Positions 26,020 to 33,484 of a stretch of 64,000 bases of DNA are shown here, in pieces; the stretch's first letter is position 1; each line of letters begins with the position of its first letter. The DNA is from Leuconostoc mesenteroides subsp. mesenteroides ATCC 8293 (GTDB taxonomy: Bacteria; Bacillota; Bacilli; Lactobacillales; Lactobacillaceae), in the NCBI RefSeq assembly GCF_000014445.1, contig NC_008531.1, forward strand, positions 651,001 to 715,000. Reading direction: 5' to 3'. Under the pieces are notes generated by a model, which did no database searches, was not told the DNA's origin, and was given only the letters and a program-made list of their open reading frames with translations. The translations under genes and the position numbers were made by a program.

Positions 26020-26028
26020 TGTTATACT
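26020..26028 (+). promoter_or_regulatory. Extended -10 promoter of the cold-shock gene
   Basis: TGT-TATACT (TATACT at 26023-26028) ends only 6 nt before the ATG at 26035, so transcription from it would start at or next to the start codon. Confidence 0.5.
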
Positions 26029-26034
26029 ATATTT

Positions 26035-26259
26035 ATGAAAACAGGAACAGTAAAAATTTGGCAAAAAGAACGTGGATATGGATACATTACACCCGATGAA
26101 GGTGGAGATGATGTCTTTGTTCATTTTAATGGTATTGATATGGATGGCTTTAAGTCATTGATTCAAGGCGAAAAAGTAGCGTACGTACTGGTACAAGGGT
26201 ATAAGTCTTATCAAGCAGCCCAGGTTCGTCCACTTTCGGTTGAGGCAGCAGACGTTTAA
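26035..26259 (+). CDS. CspA-family cold-shock protein
   Basis: A 74-residue single-strand nucleic-acid-binding protein. RNP1 is RGYGYI (canonically KGFGFI) and RNP2 is VFVHF. Trp9 is conserved (KIWQKERGYG). Length is slightly above the usual 66-70 residues. No ribosome binding site precedes the ATG, and a -10 element ends 6 nt upstream, so the mRNA may be leaderless. The stop overlaps the Nudix gene start (TAATG). Confidence 0.9.
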   Translation: MKTGTVKIWQKERGYGYITPDEGGDDVFVHFNGIDMDGFKSLIQGEKVAYVLVQGYKSYQAAQVRPLSVEAADV

Positions 26260-26813
26260 TGGTGGCATATCGTGAGACAGTAACATCGTCTAAGATAATT
26301 TATGAGGGGCCAATATTTAGCGTTGAAACGCAAGATGTTGATCTCTATAATGGAAAAAAAGCTAAAAGAGATATTGTTAGGCACGTGCCTGCAATTGGCG
26401 TTTTAGCTTTTGTTGATGATGAACATATTATTTTAGAGAAACAATGGCGTGCCACAATTAGCGATTTTATTTTGGAAATTCCCGCTGGAAAATTGGATCA
26501 ACGTGATTTTGACGAACCTCATCATGCAGTTGAGCGTGAACTAAATGAAGAATTACGTATGGCAGCGGGTTCTATTGAAAAAGCGTTAGGTTTTGTTGAA
26601 ACAGTTGGTTTTTCTGATGCTTATATGCATTTATATGTTGCGAGAAATTTAACACCCATTGAACAAGATCAACAATTACCACGCGATTTAGGGGAGACAA
26701 TGGATTTAGTAACCATGTCTTTTAGTGAAGTGAAATCGTTGTTTGATTCAGGAAAATTAATTGATCAAAAAACTGTCACAGCCTTTTTGTATTGGAATTA
26801 CTTGCGGGGTTAA
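26259..26813 (+). CDS. Nudix hydrolase, ADP-ribose pyrophosphatase-like
   Basis: A 184-residue Nudix protein similar to NudF, which hydrolyses ADP-ribose to AMP and ribose-5-phosphate. The Nudix box region reads AGKLDQRDFDEPHHAVEREL then NEEL. It keeps the REL-EE core but is about two residues longer than G-X5-E-X7-REUXEEXGU and lacks the final Gly. The preceding strand with QWRATISDFILEIPAGK is typical of the ADP-ribose subgroup. It overlaps the cold-shock gene by 1 nt. Confidence 0.88.
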   Translation: MVAYRETVTSSKIIYEGPIFSVETQDVDLYNGKKAKRDIVRHVPAIGVLAFVDDEHIILEKQWRATISDFILEIPAGKLDQRDFDEPHHAVERELNEELRMAAGSIEKALGFVETVGFSDAYMHLYVARNLTPIEQDQQLPRDLGETMDLVTMSFSEVKSLFDSGKLIDQKTVTAFLYWNYLRG

Positions 26814-26816
26814 TTT

Positions 26817-27110
26817 ATGGATAAAATGTCACGTAAAGCAGCCAAAAAAGAGCAAAAGGCGCGTGAAAAAGAACGTATCAAAGTTGAAAAAGACTACGCT
26901 AGAAAACATCCAACTCAAGTTGAAATTGTCCAGCCAGAAACTCGAGAAGAGATGCGGTTAACACGTAAAGGACGTTATGAATTAGGGTCAGATGGTAAGC
27001 TAACAGCGAAAGGCAAATCAAAACGCTTAACGCATCGTTACAATGTAATTATTATTGTTTTGATTTTATTAATTATTGCAACGTACGCTGCCTTTTTTTT
27101 AATTAACTAG
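26817..27110 (+). CDS. Small basic protein with one C-terminal membrane helix
   Basis: Unrecognised 97-residue protein. Residues 1-75 are strongly basic and probably helical (AKKEQKAREKERIKVEKDYA), and residues about 77-95 form one hydrophobic helix, so it is a tail-anchored or N-in single-pass protein. It lies 3 nt after the Nudix gene and just before mtnN, probably in the same transcript. No function is assigned. Confidence 0.75.
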   Translation: MDKMSRKAAKKEQKAREKERIKVEKDYARKHPTQVEIVQPETREEMRLTRKGRYELGSDGKLTAKGKSKRLTHRYNVIIIVLILLIIATYAAFFLIN

Positions 27111-27127
27111 TAAATTTGGAGAAAAAA

Positions 27128-27802
27128 ATGAAAATAGGAATTATCACGCCAATGGCGGAGGAAAAGATTGCATTGTCTGCAATTCTTGAAAATACAGAAA
27201 CAAGACAGCACGGCAGCACAACGATTACTTCAGGAACTTATAAAAATCATGAAGTAATGCTCACTGAGTCTGGTATTGGTAAAGTGGCTGCAGGTTCTGC
27301 TGCTACAGTGATGATTGATAATTTTAATCCTGATTTGATTGTTAACACTGGTTCTGCTGGTGCGTTAGACCCCGATTTAAAAATAGGGGATGAAGTTATT
27401 GGCACACGTATTGCGTATTCAGATGTTGATGTGACAGCATTCGGATATGCTTATGGTCAATTGCCAAACAAGCCCTTATATTACGAAGCTGATCCAGCAG
27501 TGGTTGCTGATTTTAAGAATTTGACAGCGGGCAAAGAAGGCTTAATTGTTTCTGGTGATCAATTTGTTCAAGATGATGGTAAAAAGAAAATTTTGTCCCA
27601 TTTTCCAGAGGCATTAGTTGCTGAGATGGAAGCAGCAGCGGTAGCACAAGTTGCTACACAGTTTGGAACCCCATTTATTGTATTACGTGGTGTTTCCGAT
27701 TTAGCTAATGGAGAATCTAATATTGTCTTTGATGATTTCGTAGTTGAAGCTGGTAAGGCTTCAGCCCAGTTATTAATCAATTATATGGATCAAAAGAACT
27801 AA
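27128..27802 (+). CDS. mtnN: 5'-Methylthioadenosine/S-adenosylhomocysteine nucleosidase
   Basis: Cleaves adenine from MTA and SAH, recycling SAM by-products and feeding autoinducer-2 precursor formation. The 224-residue protein starts MKIGIITPMAEE, close to the family's MKIGIIGAMEEE. It has NTGSAGALDP near 78, SGDQFVQD near 143, and VAEMEAAAVAQVA near 165 with the substrate-binding Glu. The ATG at 27128 follows GGAG, so a TTG at 27116 is not the start. Confidence 0.95.
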   Translation: MKIGIITPMAEEKIALSAILENTETRQHGSTTITSGTYKNHEVMLTESGIGKVAAGSAATVMIDNFNPDLIVNTGSAGALDPDLKIGDEVIGTRIAYSDVDVTAFGYAYGQLPNKPLYYEADPAVVADFKNLTAGKEGLIVSGDQFVQDDGKKKILSHFPEALVAEMEAAAVAQVATQFGTPFIVLRGVSDLANGESNIVFDDFVVEAGKASAQLLINYMDQKN

Positions 27803-27820
27803 GCCGACAGGCTTTTTTTT
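27801..27820 (+). terminator. Terminator after mtnN
   Basis: Short AAGCC/GGCTT stem (27801-27805 and 27810-27814) with GACA loop and a long T tract. Confidence 0.75.
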
Positions 27821-27947
27821 GTACTGTGAAGTCAGTGCAGTGCTAGATATAGCTGATTTCTGTGGTAGTTGGTATAGAGGTTAGTGTGCAAGCAAGTTAA
27901 GAATAATGTAAAATAGAAAATATATTAAATTTAAGGAATATAATAAA

Positions 27948-28604
27948 ATGATTACTTCATATAACCAAAAATCTTGTGGGGACATACTTGTTGTTACACT
28001 TGCTCCTAACGCGGAAAAACAAATTGTGACTACTGTCGGAAACGTGACACGAATAAGTAATGCTGAAACAGGTCAGGCCACTGGGTTTAACATTGCTAAT
28101 GTAGGTGCCGAATTAGGGATTATTGGAGAAAATGGTCAAATATTCTTAAACGAAGAGCAAATAAATATTCTTAACGCCAACATCAAATCAGCTGGATTTG
28201 ATGAAATTATGAAGGTTTCACCTTCAAAACTTGTTATTGGTTTCGTTGAAAACCTTTCGAATCATCCAGATTCAGATCATTTACATATCACACAAACAAA
28301 AGTTAGTGACCAAAAAAGCCTTCAAATTGTCTCTGGATCGCCAAATATGAAAACAGGGATTAAAGTTGTGGTAGCTCAGCCTGGAACTATGATGCCTTCA
28401 GGCACCTTGATATGGGATGGTGCATTACGCGGTGTGCCATCTTCAGGGATGATTGTTTCTGGACGAGAGTTACATTTACCGGGCGCTCCTGAAAAACCAG
28501 GTGCCTTGGTTTTACCAAATGATTTTGGTGAAATTGGCGATGTGTTTGACTTCGAAAAGGGTGCAACGCTCTATACAGATGGATTAGTTGATACAAATTA
28601 TTAA
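27948..28604 (+). CDS. ytpR: YtpR-like tRNA-binding domain protein
   Basis: A 218-residue protein with an N-terminal DUF4479-like domain (about 1-90) and a C-terminal EMAPII/PheT-type tRNA-binding OB fold (about 98-205). The OB fold starts VIGFVENLSNHPDSDHLHI and includes IVSGSPNMKTGIKVVVA. This domain in YtpR resembles the N-terminus of the phenylalanyl-tRNA synthetase beta chain; the cellular role is not established. In Bacilli ytpR commonly lies near murC, as here. Its stop is in frame with the small ORF described next. Confidence 0.9.
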   Translation: MITSYNQKSCGDILVVTLAPNAEKQIVTTVGNVTRISNAETGQATGFNIANVGAELGIIGENGQIFLNEEQINILNANIKSAGFDEIMKVSPSKLVIGFVENLSNHPDSDHLHITQTKVSDQKSLQIVSGSPNMKTGIKVVVAQPGTMMPSGTLIWDGALRGVPSSGMIVSGRELHLPGAPEKPGALVLPNDFGEIGDVFDFEKGATLYTDGLVDTNY

Positions 28605-28634
28605 GACAGGGGAAGTACAGCTCGTGTTGATCAA

Positions 28635-28805
28635 TTGATTAATGTAGCTGAAAGTGTTGATAAGATGGTAGATAAAATTAGAAACGCACCTCATGTTTAT
28701 CGAATATTCAATGATGAAAGTACAAAGTATCGGAAATTGGTGTTTGAGTTGCGAAAAGGTGAGTTACAGTATTTCACGTTTGTGATGGAGATCGTAAAAA
28801 AATGA
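28635..28805 (+). CDS. Possible 56-residue small protein overlapping murC start
   Basis: Reading from a TTG at 28635 gives 56 residues (starts MINVAESVDKMVDKIRNAPH) ending in a TGA that overlaps the murC ATG (ATGA). The frame is open from the ytpR stop (28602-28604) without another stop. The composition looks protein-like. No good ribosome binding site precedes the TTG; GGGGAAG at 28609-28615 is too far. Translation could be from TTG, by re-initiation after ytpR, or by read-through. It would explain the otherwise empty 197 nt before murC. No family is recognised. Confidence 0.45.
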   Translation: MINVAESVDKMVDKIRNAPHVYRIFNDESTKYRKLVFELRKGELQYFTFVMEIVKK

Positions 28806-30136
28806 GTAAAAAATATTATTTTATTGGCATCAAAGGTACTGGAATGGGACCGTTAGCACAAATTTTGCATGACCAAGGAAATGAGGTGCTTGGTTCAGAT
28901 ATTGATACGTATACATATACGCAAGCTCCATTAGAGGCAGCAGGTATTAAAATATTAACATTTGATGCAAGAAATATAGATGCCAATCAAGATGCTATTT
29001 TTGTGAGGGGAAACGCTTTTAATAATGATCAAATTGAAGTGGCTCGGGCATTAGAAATTGGTGTAACCATGGTTTCGTATCCAGAAGCTGTTCAAGAACA
29101 AATATCACAAACTACATCCATAGCAGTTGCAGGAGCCCACGGCAAAACGTCCACAACCGGATTACTAGCTCACGTGTTGAAGAATATTGCCCCTACCTCA
29201 TATCTTATCGGAGATGGTACAGGACGAGGCGTGCCTAACTCACAATTTTTTGTTGTTGAGGCAGATGAATATCGTCGTCATTTTAAAGATTATGCCCCGG
29301 ATTATGCGATTTTAACAAATATTGATTTTGATCATCCTGATTATTATACTGGCATTGAAGATGTAACGTCTGCATTTGCTGATTTTGCTAATAATGTTAA
29401 AAAGGCTATTTTTGCTTGGGGTGATGATGAGCACTTGCGTTCTTTGAAACCCTCAGCAGATGTTTACTACTATGGCGTCAATCCAGAAAGAGATGATTTT
29501 GTAGCGACTAACATTCACAAATCAACTCAGGGGTCGCATTTTGACGTTGTTTTTCGTGGTAAAGACTTAGGCGAATTTGCTGTTCCTTTATTTGGGCAAC
29601 ATGGTATTTTAAATGCGTTAGCAGTGATTGCTGTATCTTATATGGAAGAGGTTGACCTTGATTTAATTCGTCAATATTTGCTGACCTATCAGGGGGTTAA
29701 ACGTCGTTTTAGTGAAAAGCAAATTGCTGATATTACAGTGATTGATGATTATGCTCACCATCCAACAGAAATTACAGCGACATTAGACGCGGCACGCCAA
29801 AAGTATCCCAATAAAAAAATTATTGCCATTTTCCAACCGCATACTTTTTCACGCGTAATTGCGTATAAAGACGAATTTGCTAGCAGTTTAGAAGCGGCAG
29901 ATCAAGTTTATCTAGCCAATATTTTTGGCTCTGCACGAGAACAAGCCGGAACGATTACTTCCAAGGACTTAGGATCTGAAATTAGTAAGTTTGGTGGCAT
30001 CATTGAAGAAAACGACATGAGTCTGTTAATGCCATATGAAAATGCTGTAATGGTCTTTATGGGCGCTGGTGACATTGAAAAATATGAATTTGCTTATGAA
30101 AAGCTACTTGGCCAATTGAGAACAGACTTGACTTAA
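28802..30136 (+). CDS. murC: UDP-N-acetylmuramate--L-alanine ligase
   Basis: Adds L-alanine to UDP-MurNAc, the first peptide step of peptidoglycan synthesis. The 444-residue protein has the N-terminal Rossmann motif GIKGTGMGPLAQIL (about 8-21). The Mur-ligase P-loop is GAHGKTSTTG (about 107), and the late His motif is DDYAHHPTEI (about 316). The P-loop has Ala and Ser where many MurC have Thr. Its start overlaps the small ORF upstream, and ACAGGGGAAG further upstream is not its own site, so it may be translationally coupled. Confidence 0.96.
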   Translation: MSKKYYFIGIKGTGMGPLAQILHDQGNEVLGSDIDTYTYTQAPLEAAGIKILTFDARNIDANQDAIFVRGNAFNNDQIEVARALEIGVTMVSYPEAVQEQISQTTSIAVAGAHGKTSTTGLLAHVLKNIAPTSYLIGDGTGRGVPNSQFFVVEADEYRRHFKDYAPDYAILTNIDFDHPDYYTGIEDVTSAFADFANNVKKAIFAWGDDEHLRSLKPSADVYYYGVNPERDDFVATNIHKSTQGSHFDVVFRGKDLGEFAVPLFGQHGILNALAVIAVSYMEEVDLDLIRQYLLTYQGVKRRFSEKQIADITVIDDYAHHPTEITATLDAARQKYPNKKIIAIFQPHTFSRVIAYKDEFASSLEAADQVYLANIFGSAREQAGTITSKDLGSEISKFGGIIEENDMSLLMPYENAVMVFMGAGDIEKYEFAYEKLLGQLRTDLT

Positions 30137-30156
30137 TATCTATTTAATGTGATTTC

Positions 30157-30165
30157 TGTTATAAT
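30157..30165 (+). promoter_or_regulatory. Extended -10 promoter for the BI-1 gene
   Basis: TGT-TATAAT (TATAAT at 30160-30165) lies 43 nt before the gene; the -35 is not convincing. Confidence 0.5.
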
Positions 30166-30207
30166 TGATATAACCAGAATTGTTTAGAATACTGGAGGTA
30201 AATAGTA

Positions 30208-30927
30208 ATGGATAATTTTAATATGAACGCCCGTCGTGATGTGACGGGTGTAGATGAGGGAATGCGCGCATTCTTTAAACAGACATATAGCTTTATGGGT
30301 ATAGCAGTTTTACTTACCGCAGTGACAGGCTTTATAGTACAAAACTTTTTTTTGGAACAAGTTGCTAAGTTGCTTGTAGGTAATGTTATTGGTCTTTTGG
30401 CACTGTTGGGTATTCAGATGTTGATTATAACGATGATTGGTCGTGCAACTTTTAAAAATCCTGCTCGTGCTTTTGGCTTGTTGATGGCTTTTGCAGTGGT
30501 TGAAGGCTTGACGCTTGGTGTCTTGTTAGCTGTTTATACAGGAGCTTCTGTGGTGATGGCTTTCGTTTCTGCATCCGCGGTTTTCGGTGGAATGGCAGCT
30601 TATGGTGTTTTCACAAAACGTGATTTGACGGGACTAGGTTCGATTTTGTTTGGTCTGTTAATTGGTTTGCTGATAGCATCAATTGCTAATATGTTTTTCT
30701 ATAGTGGAATCGTTTCGCTATTGCTCTCATGGGCTAGTGTCGTTGTCTTTTCCTTATTTACAGCATATGATAATCAGAACTTGAAGGTAATGTATTCACA
30801 ATTTGCTGGTCAAGCAGATACAACAGGACTTGCAGTAAATGGCGCCTTGAGATTATACCTAGACTTTGTCAATATTTTCTTCGCGCTGTTACGCATCTTC
30901 GGTGTTGTTAGTGGCTCACGCGACTAA
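30208..30927 (+). CDS. Bax inhibitor-1/YccA family membrane protein
   Basis: A 239-residue protein with seven hydrophobic helices after a cytosolic N-terminus of about 25 residues. Family traits are the conserved VVEGLTLGVLLAVYTGA segment, a FTAYDNQNLK segment near 190 and NGALRLYLDFVNIFFALLR near 212. BI-1 proteins include the calcium-leak channel YetJ of Bacillus; here the role is inferred only from family. A good AGGAGG-like site (TGGAGG) precedes the ATG. Confidence 0.93.
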   Translation: MDNFNMNARRDVTGVDEGMRAFFKQTYSFMGIAVLLTAVTGFIVQNFFLEQVAKLLVGNVIGLLALLGIQMLIITMIGRATFKNPARAFGLLMAFAVVEGLTLGVLLAVYTGASVVMAFVSASAVFGGMAAYGVFTKRDLTGLGSILFGLLIGLLIASIANMFFYSGIVSLLLSWASVVVFSLFTAYDNQNLKVMYSQFAGQADTTGLAVNGALRLYLDFVNIFFALLRIFGVVSGSRD

Positions 30928-30932
30928 TGAAG

Positions 30933-30957
30933 AAGACCCATATGGGTCTTTTTTTTG
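30933..30957 (+). terminator. Terminator after the BI-1 gene
   Basis: AAGACCC (30933-30939), loop ATAT, GGGTCTT (30944-30950), then eight T. Confidence 0.9.
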
Positions 30958-31064
30958 TGAAAAAAATTTAGTTATAAACTAGAAACAAAAATTTTAATTT
31001 TAAAAAAATAATCACGTATAATGAAATAGTTGGTAAAATATGAAAATTATTGTTGAGGAATATT

Positions 31065-31460
31065 ATGAATTTGAATCGGAGAAAAAGCATTATTTTGGTA
31101 TCAATTATCTTGGTATTACTGGCTATTGTTTTTGTGCAAGCAGCACGTTATTATCATGATACATATGTAACAGAAGTCGGCTATGCCAAAGCACCTGCAC
31201 ATGTTCCTAAAAAAGAAAAAACTACAGATGATAACGGGAAGGTTATTGCTCATTCACATAGTTATATATACAAATTTCACTTTGTTACCAAAAAAGGTGA
31301 AAGAAAGACACTCAATTATGAATTAAGTGGTGAAAATGTAAGGCCATTGAAAAAGAATAGTTTTGTTAAAGCCGATATTAGTGATAAACGGGTAGTAGAA
31401 GGTCCATACATCATTAGTAAGTCAACAATTCCAGATAATATTATTTATAAGCTGAAATAA
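31065..31460 (+). CDS. YxeA-like (DUF1093) secreted or anchored small protein
   Basis: A 131-residue protein with an N-terminal hydrophobic helix (about 8-26) followed by an extracellular domain of about 100 residues. The pattern RYYHDTYVTEVGY, then SYIYKFHFVTKKGERKTLNY, LKKNSFVKADIS and a C-terminal STIPDNIIYKL fits the YxeA family, whose function is unknown. ATG at 31065 follows GAGGA; the earlier TTG at 31050 has no site. TATAAT at 31017-31022 is a plausible -10. Confidence 0.7.
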   Translation: MNLNRRKSIILVSIILVLLAIVFVQAARYYHDTYVTEVGYAKAPAHVPKKEKTTDDNGKVIAHSHSYIYKFHFVTKKGERKTLNYELSGENVRPLKKNSFVKADISDKRVVEGPYIISKSTIPDNIIYKLK

Positions 31461-31574
31461 TACTTTTGAACACTTTCACAAATACTGACTAGTATAGTCC
31501 ATTGCTTTCAAAATGTTATCGTTTTAAAATATTGTATGTGCTTTTCAACTCTACCGAAAAATGCACACTCTTGA

Positions 31575-31616
31575 ATGTGGGACCACATGTTTACCTATTG
31601 TGTGGCTCTTTTTTAT
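31575..31616 (+). terminator. Terminator region with two competing hairpins
   Basis: CCACA (31583-31587) can pair with TGTGG just upstream (perfect ATGTGG-GA-CCACAT, 31575-31588). It can also pair with TGTGG at 31601-31605, which is followed by a T-rich run. The second form is a weak rho-independent terminator. Confidence 0.5.
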
Positions 31617-31636
31617 TTAGTTAAAATGACTAACGT

Positions 31637-31664
31637 TTGACAAATAAAATGTTTCAGGTAAAAT
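31637..31664 (+). promoter_or_regulatory. Promoter of the GH32 gene
   Basis: TTGACA (31637-31642), 16-nt spacer, TAAAAT (31659-31664). A degenerate cre-like sequence (14 of 16 positions of the CcpA consensus) lies about 110 nt upstream at 31513-31528; I give it little weight. Confidence 0.65.
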
Positions 31665-31701
31665 AAATCTTATGCGCAAATTTAAGGGAGAGAGTATTTT
31701 T

Positions 31702-33279
31702 ATGACATTTACAAGACTACTAAGGGTAGCTGGAGCAGTATTTTCACTGTTTTTCATCAGCACTTCACCTGTGCTGGCGGGGACTGTGACATCAAATGAG
31801 TATCAACAATATTATCACCATAATATTGAGCAAGGGCTTATGAATGACGTACAAAGTATTTGGCAGGATTCATCGGGATACTACCATATTTACTATTTAG
31901 CTGATTTGAATTATAAGCATGATGACGATGGCACGGAATGGTATCATGTTAAGACAAAAGATTTCGTACATTACGAGAAACTAGGTATCGCTATTCCAAA
32001 GTTTCAGAATAAATGGGAAGCAGTTGCGACTGGATCAGTAATTAAAAACACGAATAAGTTCTTTTCTGATTTGCCAAAAAAAGCAATCATCGCTTATTTC
32101 ACTAGTTATACACCAACGGGACAAAAACAATATGTGGCTTATTCTATCGATAATGGTGTGACCTATCAACCTTATTCTGACGGAGCTATTATGTCTGCAT
32201 CATCTGCAAAAGCTCACTTTAGAGATCCATACGTCTTTTTCAATAAAGAAACGAAAAAAATGACGATGTATCTTGCTGAAGACGATAAAATTGGTGTTTA
32301 TACTAGTGGCGATGGTAAAAACTTCAACTATGTAGGTGCTACACCATTGAACAGCGGTGCTTTAAATGGTAAGGATCTGGGATTGATTGAATGCCCAAAT
32401 CTAAAAACAATGTGTGATACAACTACGGGGACAACTAAAACGGTGATGTTTTTCGGTGCTAATGGCTACAATTACGGTCAGACCAGTGGTTCTTATTATA
32501 TGGTTGGGCACCTTGATGATAATGGTGTATTTGTTGCTGAACAGCAACCAAAGCGTGTTGATGATGGTTCAGATTATTATGCTAGTAACTATTTTCAAAC
32601 ATCGGATAACACGAATATATTGTCAATTGGTTGGTTAGGTAATTGGGGGTATTCATGTAAAAAAATAGTTGATGCGAATAATGAACAATCATATAAGTTG
32701 GGATCATTATCGTTAGCGCACCAATTGAATTTAACCAAAGTTAATGGTGAGTACACAATGGCATCTTCACTGGTTAAGCCCTATGATAGTTTGACAAAAA
32801 CAGTTAAAGATACGATTAATACAAGTCAATTATCTAAAGATAACGATGGCTATTATCAACTATTGGATACCCAACGCTGGACAAGTCAAAACTTCTATTT
32901 ACAAATGACAAATAAAAAGAAGGAAACTGTCTGTGGAAACATTCATTTGTCATTCAAGCAAAAGGATTCAACCGTTGACTTAAATTATAATGCAGATACC
33001 GGATATTACACGGTATCACGACAAACAAAAAATATCGCTGATAGTGATGCAAATACTGAATATAATAAAAAATTTGTCGAACAAAGCGGTGTCGTTAATC
33101 CAAATGTCTTCAAGCTACATGTATACACGGATAAAACAAGTGTTGAGTTTGAATTTGAAAATAGCGGACGTACTTATTCATTATTAAAGTATTCGACAGA
33201 AGAAAATTTATTATTTAATATTGAAACTGACAGTGAGAACGACTTGTTTTATTCGATGAGCAATATTGATAATAAATAA
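31702..33279 (+). CDS. Secreted glycoside hydrolase family 32 enzyme (fructan or sucrose hydrolase)
   Basis: A 525-residue exported enzyme expected to release fructose from fructans or sucrose. The signal peptide is about residues 1-27, ending SPVLAG. The five-bladed propeller (about 28-360) has the three GH32 acidic residues: nucleophile Asp49 in GLMNDVQ, transition-state Asp175 in FRDP and acid/base Glu230 in LIECPN. The classic NDPNG is NDVQS here. A C-terminal beta-sandwich follows. There is no LPXTG sorting signal or repeat, so it is probably released. The start at 31702 follows GGGAGAG; an ATG at 31672 lacks a site. No sugar transporter is adjacent. Confidence 0.85.
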   Translation: MTFTRLLRVAGAVFSLFFISTSPVLAGTVTSNEYQQYYHHNIEQGLMNDVQSIWQDSSGYYHIYYLADLNYKHDDDGTEWYHVKTKDFVHYEKLGIAIPKFQNKWEAVATGSVIKNTNKFFSDLPKKAIIAYFTSYTPTGQKQYVAYSIDNGVTYQPYSDGAIMSASSAKAHFRDPYVFFNKETKKMTMYLAEDDKIGVYTSGDGKNFNYVGATPLNSGALNGKDLGLIECPNLKTMCDTTTGTTKTVMFFGANGYNYGQTSGSYYMVGHLDDNGVFVAEQQPKRVDDGSDYYASNYFQTSDNTNILSIGWLGNWGYSCKKIVDANNEQSYKLGSLSLAHQLNLTKVNGEYTMASSLVKPYDSLTKTVKDTINTSQLSKDNDGYYQLLDTQRWTSQNFYLQMTNKKKETVCGNIHLSFKQKDSTVDLNYNADTGYYTVSRQTKNIADSDANTEYNKKFVEQSGVVNPNVFKLHVYTDKTSVEFEFENSGRTYSLLKYSTEENLLFNIETDSENDLFYSMSNIDNK

Positions 33280-33325
33280 TCTTTGCTAATTAGCAGCATT
33301 TTTAACTAAATAAAAAAGCACGTAG

Positions 33326-33360
33326 AACTTTTAGCTGGTGAATTTGGCTAAAAGTTTTTT
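33326..33360 (+). terminator. Terminator after the GH32 gene
   Basis: AACTTTTAGC (33326-33335) pairs with GCTAAAAGTT (33347-33356); T-rich tail follows. A smaller GCTAATTAGC palindrome lies nearer the stop codon. Confidence 0.85.
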
Positions 33361-33484
33361 ATCTTTTTGACTAGTAACAACATAAAATACGTGCAAAAAC
33401 TGGTTCATAAGAAATTACTATACTTAAGTGATATATCAACGTGTGTTACACTTAATATAGATAAATATAAGATGGGACATTAAG

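Noticed and set aside
25849..26124. - strand ORF across the CDF-csp intergenic region
   Set aside because: It covers the cold-shock coding region antisense and the promoters of both genes; no ribosome binding site.
31513..31528. cre site for the GH32 gene
   Set aside because: Two mismatches at important positions and about 110 nt upstream of the promoter, beyond a weak terminator.
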